This document shows, piece by piece, positions 48,705-61,148 of a stretch of 64,000 nt of DNA. A program made the translations under genes and the position numbers. A model generated the notes under the pieces. It saw only the letters and a program-made list of their open reading frames with translations. It searched no databases and was not told the origin of the DNA. The stretch comes from Seison nebaliae (lineage: Eukaryota > Rotifera > Pararotatoria > Seisonacea > Seisonidae): the NCBI GenBank assembly GCA_023231475.1, contig JALJEE010002570.1, forward strand, positions 59,488-123,487, in the 5' to 3' direction. The stretch's first letter is position 1; every line of letters starts with the position of its first letter.

Positions 48705-49272
48705 TACTAACGTGAATGACTTAACACATTATCTCATATCAATATGAAATGATAGAAAAGCTTAAAATTCAACTTACAACTTTTCTTTAATTTTGATATT
48801 TAATTCTAATTTTGATCAACTGAATTATTTCCCAATTAATATTATTATAATTAATTATAATATGAATTTTTATTTAATCCACTTTTTTCTTCATTAATAT
48901 TACGTTTTAAAGCCGTTATTTTAATTCCACCACAATGCTTAATACCATTAAAATTAGATGAGAATAAGAACTTTTTCCCCACAAATTCGTTTTGCGCTTC
49001 GTCAGCTTTGATGTACGGAAAATCTTCGAAAAATCCACTTTTAGTTCAACACATCTAAATTGATGTACGGTTTTTTGCCGCGCTCTTTAATTTTCACCTT
49101 TAAATTATCGTTAAACTAATTAAGATTCCAATAGAATTCCTCACCAGAACATGTAACAAATAGAACTGATTTTTTGAAAACGACATTTTATTTTGATATA
49201 AGAACGATCTGTTCCATTCAAATTAATATATTCGTGATAATGTACGAAGCTTCCCATCAGTCAAATATTTGA
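48705..49272. other. intergenic, TAF9 promoter side
   Basis: 568 bp between two minus-strand genes. No coding exon seen; AT-rich, with one GCGC-containing patch near 49076-49084. It must hold the TAF9 promoter and the 3' end of the upstream gene. Confidence 0.4.
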
Positions 49273-50987
49273 TTATATATCATAATATGGATTTGTATTC
49301 GGCGGATGAAAATCTAATGGATACGTCATAACTACCTTTTTAAACTTCTTCAATTTCAACAGTCTCCTCTGCTTATTAAATTTGCGACGGTTGCGCGCAA
49401 ATAGCCACGTTTTCTGATTCATCAGCTCCTCGTCAGTAATAAATGGATCCATCATTTTACATCTACTCATGAAATCTTCACCAGATATCGTACTGAAGAA
49501 ATTAAATAAAGTTAAATAATTTGTGAGATTAAATAAGTTAATTTCAATTAAATTCAACTTTCCCTGTTGTTTCTTTAGGAGATGTTCGAGGTATATTTCA
49601 ATCGATCTATTCCTTTGTCTCCTAAGCAATGCAACAAATGGTCCATATTCTCCTAAATTATCCTATTATATAAGAATTATATCAAAGAAAATTTAGTTTG
49701 TTGACAGTTAAATTAAAGATTGATGGATTGTAATTATTAGATTAATGCATTTATAATCGACGAACAAAGATCAAACTCGTTTAAGACCGTTCTTGATTCT
49801 TTTGATTATATCGAATTGTTGAATTATTTTATATCGATCGGTAATGAAATTTATTAATTCATCAATCATTTCAGTTGGACGTTGATAGAAAACTGTTTCT
49901 AATTCAGTTCTAAATTCTTCCATGAAAGTCGAATTCTTTTCATAACATAAAAGGAAGAAGAAAACAAGACGAATTAGTATAGTATATAGAAAGCAAATCG
50001 AATTGAAGAAGAGACTGAAAGACAAAAATGAGAATTGAAGAGGACTTCAAAATAATGATGGTGCTAAGATAGCGGATGTGTAACTGTTTCTTCAGGATTG
50101 AAATTTGTCAATTCAGCTATTAATTTTTTCAGTTTCTTAAATACTTTCTCTTCCGATGTATGCATTGATTCGTTAATCTGAAAATAAATAATTAGTTTTT
50201 GTTTTTTTTTTGTTTTTTCTAATAATAGAAAAATGACTTTGAATGTATAAATCTGTAGGAATTCAGTCAACGTACTATTTTGAGGATTTTTCATAATAGT
50301 ATGATGGACGTTATATAAGCGTCTAATTCTTTCATCTTTATTCGGAATGACTGTATTATAATATTCATGAATGAATGCATCTAAATTCATCTAGAAATTC
50401 CCTCAATCTTTATATAAATTCTTCTTCTTATGTTCACTAAACTTTTTGTGGAGTTATTGTGTTCGATCTCAATTCCCAAATATCTTCTATAATTAAATAA
50501 ACATCTCTAATACTCAAATGTTCATTTTCAACGGTTTCGAATAACGTTTGAAGATGTGCCGGCGTCTTCTTCACCGGTTGCTGTTTTAAAAAAGAAAACG
50601 GTAAATGAGAATTTTGTTGAATTAAAATCAGTAGAAATATCTTTATTCTACCAACATAAGTTTTAAGGTATTCCGGTTCATCAATCGCATCTTCTCTAAA
50701 AAATTGTGATAGAAGAATGTCAATAATTTCTTGACTGGTTCTCCCATTAATAGCAATAGACCATGCTGTCTTTCCACAATCTAGCCAATCTCCACATGCA
50801 TTCCAATCGGGTCTTAAATAAACAGAATTATTCAATTAGTATTCCTAGTATAAGATTGGGATATTTGAAGAAAAATCTATTACCGAGGTGTTAAATTCGC
50901 TCTTCCGAATGCTTCCTTTTTTTCAAAGTTTTCACGTCGTTGTTTGGCAACTTCATCTTGCGATGGCTTTAAATTTTGACTATCCAT
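49273..50987 (-). CDS. eight-exon protein of unknown family
   Basis: Exons 50884-50987, 50656-50812, 50443-50580, 50238-50390, 50085-50177, 49777-49935, 49559-49662 and 49273-49492, total 1128 nt, 375 residues, all phases consistent. It begins MDSQNLKPSQDEVAKQRREN. The most conserved-looking block joins exons 1 and 2: EAFGRANLTPRPDWNACGDW then LDCGKTAWSIAINGRTSQEI followed by IDILLSQ. Then come helical segments, and a basic C terminus with TWLFARNRRKFNKQRRLLKL followed by KKFKKVVMTYPLDFHPP. No signal peptide or membrane helix. The Trp/Cys/Gly-rich block looks like a conserved motif I cannot name. A ciliary or cytoskeletal role is possible from the neighbourhood but not shown. The last intron (49493-49558) is a stop-free 66 bp. 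Confidence 0.7.
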
Positions 50988-51129
50988 TATCGATAATTTT
51001 CCATTTCCAAAGAATAATCATAATCGTATTATGGAATTCGAATGAAGTAATTGTTGTTATTATTAGTGTTTTTGTTGTTTTTTTGTTGACATATTAAATG
51101 TGAATTAAGATATTATTTAAGTAAAATCG

Positions 51130-51644
51130 TTATAAAAGGAATATTAACACTATATTCACATAAAGTTTATTATAATCGCGTTCCAACGATCGACACACAT
51201 TCTCCAATTCCGTATATTTCAATTGGAGATCTTGGTATACGTGCACTGGCGTTCGTCCTTTATATTTCTCTTTCAACTCATCAATTATGACATTCACTCG
51301 AACAATGTCTTTATTCAATTGACTATATGTTGTGAATTGAAAATGTTAATATTAATCTCATCTCAATCCAATCCAATTATCAAATTTTATCAAATGTTTG
51401 ATTTGATTAAACGTACGAACTTTATTTCCATCATAACCACATGAGGATTTGTACCTACTTTAGTTCTTATACTCTGTTTACTCTGCAATTCTTTATGTTT
51501 ACTACCAGTTTTTTTTCCACTTTCTAAATCACTTTGTTTTTTACTTCCTGATCTACTTCTTGTACCATCCCGATTAGCAAAATTTACTTTACTAGTGCCC
51601 TCATTTGAATTAATCTTCGAAGTATCATCTAAAGCCGAATCCAT
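51130..51644 (-). CDS. small coiled-coil protein, tentative
   Basis: Two-exon model: 51421-51644 and 51130-51322, 417 nt, 138 residues. N-terminal half is Ser/Lys/Arg-rich and disordered (RDGTRSRSGSKKQSDLESGK). The second exon is a heptad-like helix (QLNKDIVRVNVIIDELKEKY, LQLKYTELENVCRSLERDYN). The last ten residues (LYVNIVLIFLL) look like intron read-through. The true gene may therefore have a further 3' exon, or these exons may belong to a longer transcript with the next gene downstream, although I found no phase-compatible junction. Family unknown. Confidence 0.4.
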
Positions 51645-51697
51645 TTGCGACGATTTAAAATAATAAGAGATTCTATCTTCCCTTAAGGTAATCAATT

Positions 51698-54600
51698 AAT
51701 TTCTTAAATAATCAATGGTTTAGGTTTCTTTTAATAAATATCGTGACGAAAAGACTTAGCGCAAAATTTTGTTTTCCTTTAACAACAATATTTTTCACTA
51801 CTTCTCTTCCATATTTGAATTTCTTATTTGAATGGATAACAATATAGAGAGATGGATAGATATCGAGTGGAAACGAAGTGGATAATTCAAATAAAAAAAA
51901 CGTTTTCACACAAAAAACTTTTGTTAACTTTTCGTCTTAGGGGAAATTGGTAGAAAACTGTTGAAAGATTTAATGTCGATTTGTTAATTTAAGAAATTCA
52001 TGGCGTACATATACATATTTGTTGGAATGATGAATATTGTATAAATATCGTGAAGTAATCAATGATGCTGTGCATAATTAATGTAAATTGGATGAATATT
52101 TCAATTCTGCTATTTTCCTCCCTTCAAATCGCGACTTCAAATGAAAAGAAGCGAATTATTCTATTATATTCATAAGTCCACCGATTTCTCCACTAGTGTA
52201 AGCTGTCTTTGTCGCTATTCATTGAAATTAGGGAAGGTGGAGACGCTACCCGTGCATTAATTGATTAGAATGCAACATACTGCCATAAATTCCCCGTTGT
52301 CAACAGTTGGATGCTAATAAGCACCTTTCATTCTTTATGTATACCACCACAAAAAGTCATCTTTCATTGCAGATTGTCAATTCAGATAAAAGTAATTTAA
52401 TTTATATTTTCCATTTTTTCCATCTGCCTTTCAAAGCTGAAATATGATCAGTTGATTCGAATGAAGACAAGGCGAACGATGAAATATTAGTATATTTATA
52501 TGTTTCTTATAAACGTCCACTTACCAAAGATGAAAATCGATTCTTCTAAGATCTAAGCTACCTATGATCCTACCGTTTGGAAACACTTGAACTCTATACT
52601 TTCATCTTAATCTTATCATTATTTTTTCTAAGTTTTATATAAGAAATTCTTATTGTAGAAGTAGAAAATTGATATAGCGAAGAATTAGGTGTCTCTTCAA
52701 CGCAAACATCTAACACCTTCACGTCTGTTTCCAATGACGTGCTGAAATTTCCAACATTCTTCTTTTAACACATTTATTTTCTTTTCGTACAATTTTGTGC
52801 GCAAACAAACGATTAAAGCGTTGTCATTTCTTCTTATAATCAAATATATCTACAAATTTCCTTTCATATAAATTCACATAAACTATTGACAGATAAAATC
52901 TCTTTTCCTTTCATCAGTCAATTCTCATTAAATTAAATGTTGATGTATCCATTTCATTCTTCTACTTCTTTGTATTAGATATTTCTTTTCGCCTTCTTAT
53001 TCACCGGAAATAACGGGAACGATTTCCTTTTGTCTAAACAACAAATGCCTATTACGAAGCTGACGTGGTCTAAAGATGGTAGACGTCCATTCAATGAAAT
53101 ATTAAAGCGTCGTCATCTTAAGCAAACGCTGACGTATCCTTTCAACAACAACACAAGATCAACTATTAGTTACGAAGCGCAAATGATAACGTTAGTTTTG
53201 TTGCCATGGCAACCACCCATCTCTACATGAGTATGACTCTAATTATTAGACGTCATCAATAAATTTCCTAACGGTTTTTCCTTCGCACACACTGTCAAAT
53301 AATTCGTTACTTCCACGTTTCATACAGAGATTATTTTCCACGTAATCACTACAATGCTACGTATTCTCTATTGTGAAGATGTGCGCGTTCTGTAAAACCG
53401 TTATTTTTCAAATTATTTCCATCTCACAAAAATCACATGCAGACATATCCGTCTCATTTTTACAGTTGTTTCTCTTACAAATTTATTTATTAACTTATTT
53501 GTTAGTATGTACAAATCCATCTCACGAAAATATTTCCACATGCCGAACAATGTAGTTTTAATGAAAATATTAGTCATTTCAAGAAGTTTTTTTGGACCAC
53601 TTCCGAAAGAAAGATAAGATATCATCGAATTCCAACAAATACTAATAGTGTGATTCGACTTTGAAATAAAAGGAAATGACATTTGCTACAATATATATAG
53701 ATGAGAATAACGGCTATTGTGTATGAGATAGTCTCACATCAATGTCGATTGTGGTAAGTTTTTTTTCTCAATTTTATTCTTTTATTTTCGTAGTAGAAGA
53801 AAAGTAGCAGATTAGCAACCGTTCAATTGAGACTAAAACAATAAGTAAACAATGAATTTGTCGTGGGAGAGTTTATCTGGTGAGACTTTTTTTTCTGAAG
53901 TAAATTATGAGAATATATCGACAACGATTACTCGTCAGTTGTTCGTGAGTGACAAATGAATAATTTTAGTGTCTAATCTATAAAAATCAGTTACGTTGTA
54001 TCCGATTTGTGAGGGATATTAACGAATCGTCACAATCCATTCTCTAATCAATTAATTGATACTAATTGGAAGTGGATATGTCTCTTGGTTTCACTTGTTT
54101 TTCTTAACGAATCAACTAAATTGATGTGAGGAAATTAATTAAGTAATAAAGTGGATAAGAGATGTGAGGATCTTGAATTGGATAGTATATAAAAAACGAG
54201 ATATTTGTAAATGAGAATACCATTGACTCGTCTTTCTTTTTTTTATACAACATTCGAAAATTGTTTTAAGAAGAAAAAAAAATAATCGAAAATTTTTTTT
54301 TTGTTTACTAAAAAAATTATGGGAAAATCGAAAAGAATGAATAATTATCAAATTTTCCATATGAATAAAGATATCAGGAAAAGCATATATTTCAGGAAAT
54401 ATTATAAGAAGTTTGTTTTAATTTTTCTTCAACGTTTTTACTTCGTAATTCATTTGGTAAATGAAATTTTTAATTAACTCCCCAAATTCCCGACTGTCTA
54501 TTAAGCTTATTTTCATTTAAAATGGGCGAAATATGTATTTTCATTGATGGTGCGTGTCTCTCATTTCATAAATTGAATTTGGATGATTGCTTTTTCCAAT

Positions 54601-54731
54601 TGAATCTGTATTTTCTCCAAATGAATGTCAAATTCTCGCTGAAAATCAATTTGAAAAATTGAATTTTTTTTTGAGAAGAATCTTTTGGATAATTTTGGAA
54701 AAATAATTTTCGTTCCATACATATTTTTCAG
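51698..54731. other. 3-kb intergenic region upstream of Cdc25
   Basis: I see no complete gene. The first coding exon of Cdc25 must lie in or near this interval. Two possible short starts are an ATG at 53734 followed by a strong donor (gtaagt, 53755) and an ATG at 53851 followed by gtgaga (53879). Neither has the phase required by the next recognised exon without an extra exon. Otherwise the region is AT-rich non-coding, possibly cell-cycle or developmental control sequence. Confidence 0.4.
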
Positions 54732-57102
54732 ATCATCATCGACATTTACTCCTACAACATTCACGTCAACTCTCTCATTTGGAAAACGTCCGAACGATTC
54801 GAACACAACTTTGATTGGTAGTCCTGGTTATTATCATCTTCATTTAATTGATCACTCAAAATTTTAATTCAAATTTTATTTGATCGATATTGATATTTAG
54901 GATCTTCAGGAAAGAAATCTTTGAAGAATATGAATAATTCAAATGAGTTAATATAATTTTTAACTAAATTCCTCATTAATTTCTATTTTATTTATTATTA
55001 GTGAAGCAATCGATATTGAAGATAAATCACCAAGAGAACTTACAACAACACCAATTCTTAGAATTGAGAAACGAGTCAATTCAAGAACGTTATCGAAGCA
55101 ACCATTACCGAATATTTTATCAAAGGATTCGTGTGTTTCATTTCCATCAATAACATCATGTCCTTCTTCTTCATCGTTAACGACGTCATTAAATAATTCG
55201 GATGAAGAATGTTTTCAACAGTTAAAGAAAGATCAATTACTTTCACCATCTCCTTATAAAAACAGTGAATCCATCGGGAGATGTTATAAGAAGAATGATA
55301 AATTAATGAAAGTTCATTTACAACAAAATACGACAACTGCTAGTGCAACTTGTAGTCCAGATAGTGGAAGTAAAAACGATTTAAATTCATTTGATGAAGT
55401 AAAGAGAAGTCAAAGTATGTTGGAGGATGATGAAGTGAAATCAATGAAATATATTGGAGATATTGTTCATCATTTTTGTCATCGGAAGATTATTGATCGG
55501 ACGAAGATAATGTCGAAATATGAAGGGAATGTGATGGAATCGCCATTAATTCTCAAATCACCTGACCAGGATACTTTATATCATTTATTTCGATATAAAC
55601 GAACACCAACTAATAAAAAAGATGTTGTTGATAATGAAATTCTTCAACATAATTTTCGACGATCTAATTCCATCAAACGTGCTCATAATGAAACTGAGAA
55701 TCAGAAGAATGAAAAGAGAATAAATGACGAGGAAAAGGTGAAAGATGAGAATGTGCATCATTTAATCGACACTTTCCAGAAATGTGAATCGATCGATACG
55801 ACGATGGCAAAGAAGATTTGTCGAATTGACATGTCAACTGGCAACGCCAAGAGGAGAAATGGGAAAACGAGATTTGGAATGTGGGGTCCCGAAACCATTT
55901 TTGAAAATGATGATATGGAAGGAAATTCCAATTGTTTACCATCCATCGAAGAAGAGAATAAGGAAAACGAAGAAATACCATCACGATTTTCACGTAAACC
56001 AACTACCGATCAACAAAAGGAGAGACATGTGGAAATTTCAATGAGTTTGAATAATCTTATTGGAGATAATTCGTTAGAAACGTTTATGCCAACAATTGAA
56101 TCATCGAAGAATCCTGGTCTTTATTTCATCACACCAGAACAATTGGTGGAATTTATGAAATTTTGTCATGATCGTCAATCGAATATATTGACACCAGAAT
56201 ATGTGATAATAGATTGTCGATATCCCTACGAATATGAAGGAGGACATATTAAAGTTTATTTTATAAATATTATTTTTGTTTAATCATCATTTTGTGATAG
56301 AATGCGGTAAATGTTTATACAACAGGAATGCTTCAGAAATTATTTATGGAAAGACCGAAAGTATGTCAAAATTGCAATAATCGTTTCATTATTATATTCC
56401 ATTGTGAATTCTCATCAGAACGTGGACCACAAATGTTTCATTTTCTTTTACTTTTTAAATATTCAATTTCATTTTTAAAATTTTTAGGGCACGAGATCTT
56501 CGGCATATGGATCGTGATTTACATCGAGCTTCTTATCCTAATTTGTATTATCCAGAAATTTATGTTCTGAAAGGCGGATACAAAACATTTTATGAAAAAG
56601 GATATGTTAGTAAATTTTCCTTTTTCTATCAATCTATTATTTGTCTTAGGTAAATTATTGTCAACCACAATCATATCTTCGAATGCATCATCCAAGTTTC
56701 AGTCAAGAATATTTAGCATTCCGTGATCGTGCTTTATTGTCTAATCAATGTTTTTCTGGAATGACAACGAACTTTAAAGCACGTCGTCCAATTGCTCGAA
56801 TGTCGTCTCGACCACAATTAATAAAGGCACAATCGATTAATGAAGATATGGTGTTGAGGAGACATAAAATTGAGAATAAATGTAAAGCAAATAATGATGG
56901 AAGTATAGAAAGAAGAGGAATGAATGGAGCTCGTGTATCTCCAACATCTTTTTGCTATCGACAAAGTGAACGAATAGTTGAAGGACGCGAAGAATCTCTA
57001 ATCAATTCTCCATTTCGTCACACTCCAAATTTCCTTCGTGGAGACAAACCATCAATCGATCTCTCTCATACTTCGCGTTGCATGAGAAGATTACAATTCT
57101 AA
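54732..57102 (+). CDS. cdc25: Cdc25 / string M-phase inducer phosphatase, 5' end not found
   Basis: Recognised exons: 54732-54817, 54901-54946, 55002-56253, 56301-56434, 56488-56605 and 56650-57102. The first exon begins in phase 2, so an upstream start exon is missing from this model. Catalytic rhodanese-like domain: YFITPEQLVEFM, EYVIIDCRYPYEYEGGHIK, NAVNVYTT, the active-site loop HCEFSSERGPQM (HCX5R) and YPEIYVLKGGYKTFYEKGY. Cdc25 removes inhibitory phosphates from Cdk1/Cdk2 and triggers mitotic entry. The N-terminal 450 residues are disordered, with SP/TP sites (KSPREL, CSPDSG) and basic-Ser sites (FRRSNSI) that fit CDK and 14-3-3/checkpoint control. The C-terminal tail after the domain (PSFSQEYLAFRDRAL) is conserved in the family. 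Domain identity is certain, 5' structure is not. Confidence 0.9.
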
Positions 57103-57942
57103 TAATAATTTAATGATCTTTTATTTCAGTGAATTATTTCTAATTATTTTATTCTTTCTCTCCTACTGTTTTTTTCGATTCATCATCATCATCACTCATC
57201 AGAAAAACAACATAATTCCTTCATCATCCAAATTATTATTTGTTATTTTCCAATTTATTCGATAACTTTCTCCCTATTATTCATAACCAAATCACCACTC
57301 ACTACTCTCAGAAACACAACAAATCAATTTCTCAAACAAATTGATCAACATTTTATTGGGAATTTTATTTTTCCCACAAACATCTCATCTTAATGTTAAC
57401 ATGTAAACTATTTAACCTAATTTAATGATTTAATTATAATCATGATGTATTTCTTAAATCAACTTCTACCCGATTAAATTTCATGATATTACTTTATTTA
57501 ATGATATTCTTATATCCAATAATATTTCCCATAACAATACTATAATTTTCATCCTTTTAATCATATCTTCTCGCTAGATTGTGCATCGTTCAAAACAAAG
57601 ATCTTTTTTTTTCAATCACCTCTAACAGTAGTCGCAGAATTTTTCTAATTTATTTTATAATTTTTCTAAACTTTTTTCTCCTTCAGGAACATTGAATAAG
57701 TTTAGGAAATATTTTTTTTCAACTTTCTAACAACTTCATTATTCAGAAAATATTTTCACTACTTTCTACTTCACAAACTACTAATTGGTGAAATATTTTC
57801 AAAACTAACTAACAAAATCTTCCAACATTTCCACCTCAACAACCTCATATTTCCATCATTTCGTTGTAGGTGAAATTTATTTTAGATCAATAAAAAAGAA
57901 AAATGTTTCACATTAACCATTTTTAATGATACTTCTCAATTA
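57103..57942. other. Cdc25 3' flank and convergent gap
   Basis: 840 bp between convergent stops. T-rich and CAT-rich sequence, including a short CAT repeat at about 57183-57194, consistent with a long 3' UTR. No coding feature. Confidence 0.4.
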
Positions 57943-58980
57943 CTACCTTCGTCTGCCTCCGGGCTGAGGTCTCGAAGCTGTCTTAGCCAGTGGTTTCTTC
58001 TCGGGAGCTTTAGGAGTTGGCGATGGTTTCTTTTCAGAAGGAAATGCTTTTTCGAAATCCCTTATATTAATAGCGGTGTTCGGTTTAATCAAACTCATAT
58101 TCTTAATAGTCTTTTCATTCAAATGGAAATCGCTAAATGGTACATTTGTCCGAATATTTTTTGCCGTCTGAACACATGGTTCAATAGTTTTCGAATGATA
58201 ATTCCAGCCATAACTAATTGAATGATATCGTAAATCGTTGGCATTAAGTGGAGCATTAACTTTCTTCCCAAAAATGTTAGGTGGTGCATCTCGTAGAGAT
58301 ACATGCTGGAAATAACGACATGGTAATATAAAAAACTTTTCACTTCCTTTCAATCGGATTCGAAGAACTCCAGTTCCAGCTAATGCAGCTGGTTTACTTA
58401 ATCGTTGCATGAGAATATCAGGGACAAAAATTTTCGCATATTGTTTAATCTCCAATAAAGTGTCTGTTGATAAACGATAGGCCGCTTGTATTATCTCGTT
58501 TTCTATATCAGGATCTTCCATTTTACGGAAACGAACAGTGAAATCGGCATTACCTTCTTCGATCACCGATGTGATTTGTGGGGGCAGACGATTATTTTGA
58601 GTACGATCTATAACAATTGAAGAATTGTGACGATTGAGTAATGTCATAATTTTACAGGTGTGTGAACTGTATCCGAAACATGCCGCTTTTGTTATTCTGA
58701 AATAATCTTTAATAAAAAATCTCAAATCATTTTCGTTCAATTCTCCATGGTCGTCGAATAACATATTTTGGATTGCCTGCATTTGATCAAATATTTCCGA
58801 TTCTTTATTCGTTCGGTTGTCACTATCATGGAGACAATGAGAGAGAAAATTCCATAAAGTTTTTCGCATAGCAAAGTCATGATATCTGGTGTGACTACGA
58901 ATTGAGCGAGGATGCTGTCCTCGATTTTTGTCAGCCGAATTATTTTCATTTTGTGGAAATACTTTTCGATACAAATTCAT
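57943..58980 (-). CDS. tandem unknown family, copy A
   Basis: Single exon, 345 residues. Member of a three-gene tandem family with the copies at 59835-60803 and 61149-62108. Shared blocks in order: an N-terminal RSIRSHTRYHDFAMRKTLWN followed by FLSHCLHD; FDQMQAIQNMLFDD; a Cys-rich turn (ACFGYSSHTCKIMTLLNRH); FTVRFRKMEDPDIENEIIQA; ALAGTGVLRIRLKGSEKFFI then LPCRYFQHVSL; DLRYHSISYGWN; EPCVQT; and NVPFSDFHLNEKT. No signal peptide or membrane helix. Copy A alone has a Lys/Pro/Arg-rich tail (KKPSPTPKAPEKKPLAKTAS). I do not recognise the family. The conserved hydrophobic core and invariant cysteines indicate a folded, probably intracellular, globular protein. Confidence 0.85.
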   Translation of the reverse strand: MNLYRKVFPQNENNSADKNRGQHPRSIRSHTRYHDFAMRKTLWNFLSHCLHDSDNRTNKESEIFDQMQAIQNMLFDDHGELNENDLRFFIKDYFRITKAACFGYSSHTCKIMTLLNRHNSSIVIDRTQNNRLPPQITSVIEEGNADFTVRFRKMEDPDIENEIIQAAYRLSTDTLLEIKQYAKIFVPDILMQRLSKPAALAGTGVLRIRLKGSEKFFILPCRYFQHVSLRDAPPNIFGKKVNAPLNANDLRYHSISYGWNYHSKTIEPCVQTAKNIRTNVPFSDFHLNEKTIKNMSLIKPNTAINIRDFEKAFPSEKKPSPTPKAPEKKPLAKTASRPQPGGRRR

Positions 58981-59834
58981 GATTCCAATTTTCTACTTTA
59001 CTTCTCTTCTGAACAATGAGTTCTCATATAGTTTTAAAAAGTTTAACAATACTTCTAAATAAATATGTTTTTCGATTGATTTGAAATGCAAAGATTACTT
59101 CAATAAAATTAATTTTAATAACTACATCTATTTAACTAGCTATCGTTCACTGTTTGCCAAATTGATGACAACAACTTTCGGATTGATTTTCAACATAATA
59201 ATTTATAACATAAACCTAATATTTTTGTTTAGAATGCAAAGGAGGCAAAGAATATTCGTACAATATGTATATTGTATCAGTCATAATAGTTTAATATTTT
59301 GAAATCGTAGTTTTAATGATAAATTACTTACGCTAATAATATGTATACTGCTGCTATACAACTATAACTTCAAGAAAGTCCGATTGATAAGTACCTATTC
59401 TGACCGATCGATAAGTCCGACCGATAAGTTGATTGAAAATGAATGTACAATGACTTACAAAAGGAGAAGAAATTGTTAGAAATAAATATGATAGAAAGCT
59501 TGAAATAGTTGTAGTGTAGAAAGTATGCTTAGGATAATTGTCTTATTCAAGAATATATTAAAATTATATTAAACTTTCATCAAACTTCCTTAAATATTAA
59601 CATGAATGCAAACATTCTTAATTTGAGAATTGATTAAATCTCGAAATTCATATTCAGATCTCAAAATGGAGAACATTCGAAATCGAACCTGATGATTAGC
59701 AAGAACAGGAATAAAAGGATGAGTAATTAAATCCATGAAATTAAACTAGTTGAAATTAGGTAAGTTAACAAAGTCAGAAAATTTCCAAGTTCAAATTTAT
59801 TCTAACTAACTCTAAGAAATGAACTAACTTAAGT
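58981..59834. other. spacer between copies A and B of the tandem family
   Basis: 854 bp, AT-rich, without coding features. A short repeated element (CCGATCGATAAGTCCGACCG and neighbours, about 59379-59430) has several ATAAGT units. A minus-strand stretch near 59672-59690 resembles a T-arm (GGTTCGATTTC), but no tRNA can be folded around it. Confidence 0.4.
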
Positions 59835-60803
59835 TTATTTCTTCTTTATTTGGTGCGTACTTGGAATTCTCAGTGATTGAGATTGGAAACTTCTCACACT
59901 TGCCGCCCTACTCGGTCTCACGAAACTTAAATTTTGAGTAGTTTTTTCGTTCAAGTTGAAGTTGCTAAATGGTACAGTTGTTTTTAGATTCTTCGGTGTC
60001 TGCACACATGGTTCGATGCTTTTCGTATTGAAATTCCATCCGTAACTAATTGAATGATATCGTAAATCATCGGCATTTAACGACTTAGCAGGTTTCTTGC
60101 CAAATATTTCGGGAGGAACATCTCCTAAACTTACATGTTGGAAGTAACGACATGGTAATATGAAAAATTTTTCGCTTCCCTTCAATCGAATTCGAAGAAC
60201 ACCAGTACCAGCTAACGCACCAGGTTTTGTTAAATGTTGTATGAGAATTTTCGATACCAAAATTTTTGCATGTTGTTTAACCTCCAATAAAGTGTTTGTC
60301 CTTAAACGATAAGCAGCTTGTATAATTTCGTTCTCTATAAGAGGATCTTCCATTTTTCGAAAACGAACGGTAAAATCAGCACTACCATTCTCCACACGGC
60401 CTTTGATTTTTGGCGGTAATGGTTTACATTTAGAACGATCAATAGTAATGTCACATTTCTGGCGATTCAACAATGTCAAAACTCGACAACTATGTGAATC
60501 ATATCCAAAACAAGCTTCTTTTGTTGTCATCGGATTATCTTTAACAGACAATTTCGAAGTTTCCATTTCCCGAACATCATCAAACAGAATATTTTGGATA
60601 ATTTGCATTTGATCAAAGTTCTTTGATTTAATGTTCGTTCTATTATCTACGTCATGAAGACAGTGAGATAAAAAATTCCATAAAGTTTTTCGCATCGCAA
60701 AATCATGGTATTTGGTATGACTGCGAACTGATTCTGAACCAGCGCGAGAATTGGCTGCGCAATTATTTTCATTTTGTGGGAATATTTTCCGAAAGAATTT
60801 CAT
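59835..60803 (-). CDS. tandem unknown family, copy B
   Basis: Single exon, 322 residues. Closest to copy A, with long identical blocks (FTVRFRKMEDP, ENEIIQAAYRL, ALAGTGVLRIRLKGSEKFFI followed by LPCRYFQHVSL, DLRYHSISYGWN). It starts MKFFRKIFPQNENN, parallel to MNLYRKVFPQNENN of copy A and MDFLRKVFSSTNANN of copy C, so the starts are conserved. Cysteines at HCLHD, ACFGY, HSCR, PCRYF and EPCVQT are shared by all copies. The tail is short and ends in lysines. No domain recognised. The frame is intact, so the copy is probably functional. Confidence 0.85.
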   Translation of the reverse strand: MKFFRKIFPQNENNCAANSRAGSESVRSHTKYHDFAMRKTLWNFLSHCLHDVDNRTNIKSKNFDQMQIIQNILFDDVREMETSKLSVKDNPMTTKEACFGYDSHSCRVLTLLNRQKCDITIDRSKCKPLPPKIKGRVENGSADFTVRFRKMEDPLIENEIIQAAYRLRTNTLLEVKQHAKILVSKILIQHLTKPGALAGTGVLRIRLKGSEKFFILPCRYFQHVSLGDVPPEIFGKKPAKSLNADDLRYHSISYGWNFNTKSIEPCVQTPKNLKTTVPFSNFNLNEKTTQNLSFVRPSRAASVRSFQSQSLRIPSTHQIKKK

Positions 60804-61148
60804 GACTTTTTTTTCAATAATAAATTGGATTGAACAAGTTCAATAATGATTTCTAATCAAATTAGTTTTTCGGTTCATTTAGATTATTTATAGTATCTCC
60901 CATCTGATAGTTGAAAAGTGTTGGATTTTCAAAAAATAATTATAATTTATACAATATTTTGAGATTAACACAATGAATTGATGTGGTATTATATAATTTT
61001 AGAAAAAATGAATAACTGATAAATGAAATGAAATATGTAGCAATAATGAATAGTGCTTTTGATAATGAATTTTAAATTTTATTGAATGAGGAACCTGAAA
61101 AAACTTAGAAGAATTGGAATTTAATGTATAGTCGTACAAGGCGATAGG
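60804..61148. other. spacer between copies B and C
   Basis: 345 bp, AT-rich, no coding feature. It should contain the promoter of copy B and the 3' UTR of copy C. Confidence 0.4.

Noticed and set aside
54561-54806. 81-codon minus-strand frame opposite the first recognised Cdc25 exon
   Set aside because: It overlaps a phase-consistent Cdc25 exon and has no domain, so it is most likely an antisense shadow.
59660-59720. tRNA-like T-arm (GGTTCGATTTC) on the minus strand
   Set aside because: No acceptor stem, D-arm or anticodon arm can be paired around it.
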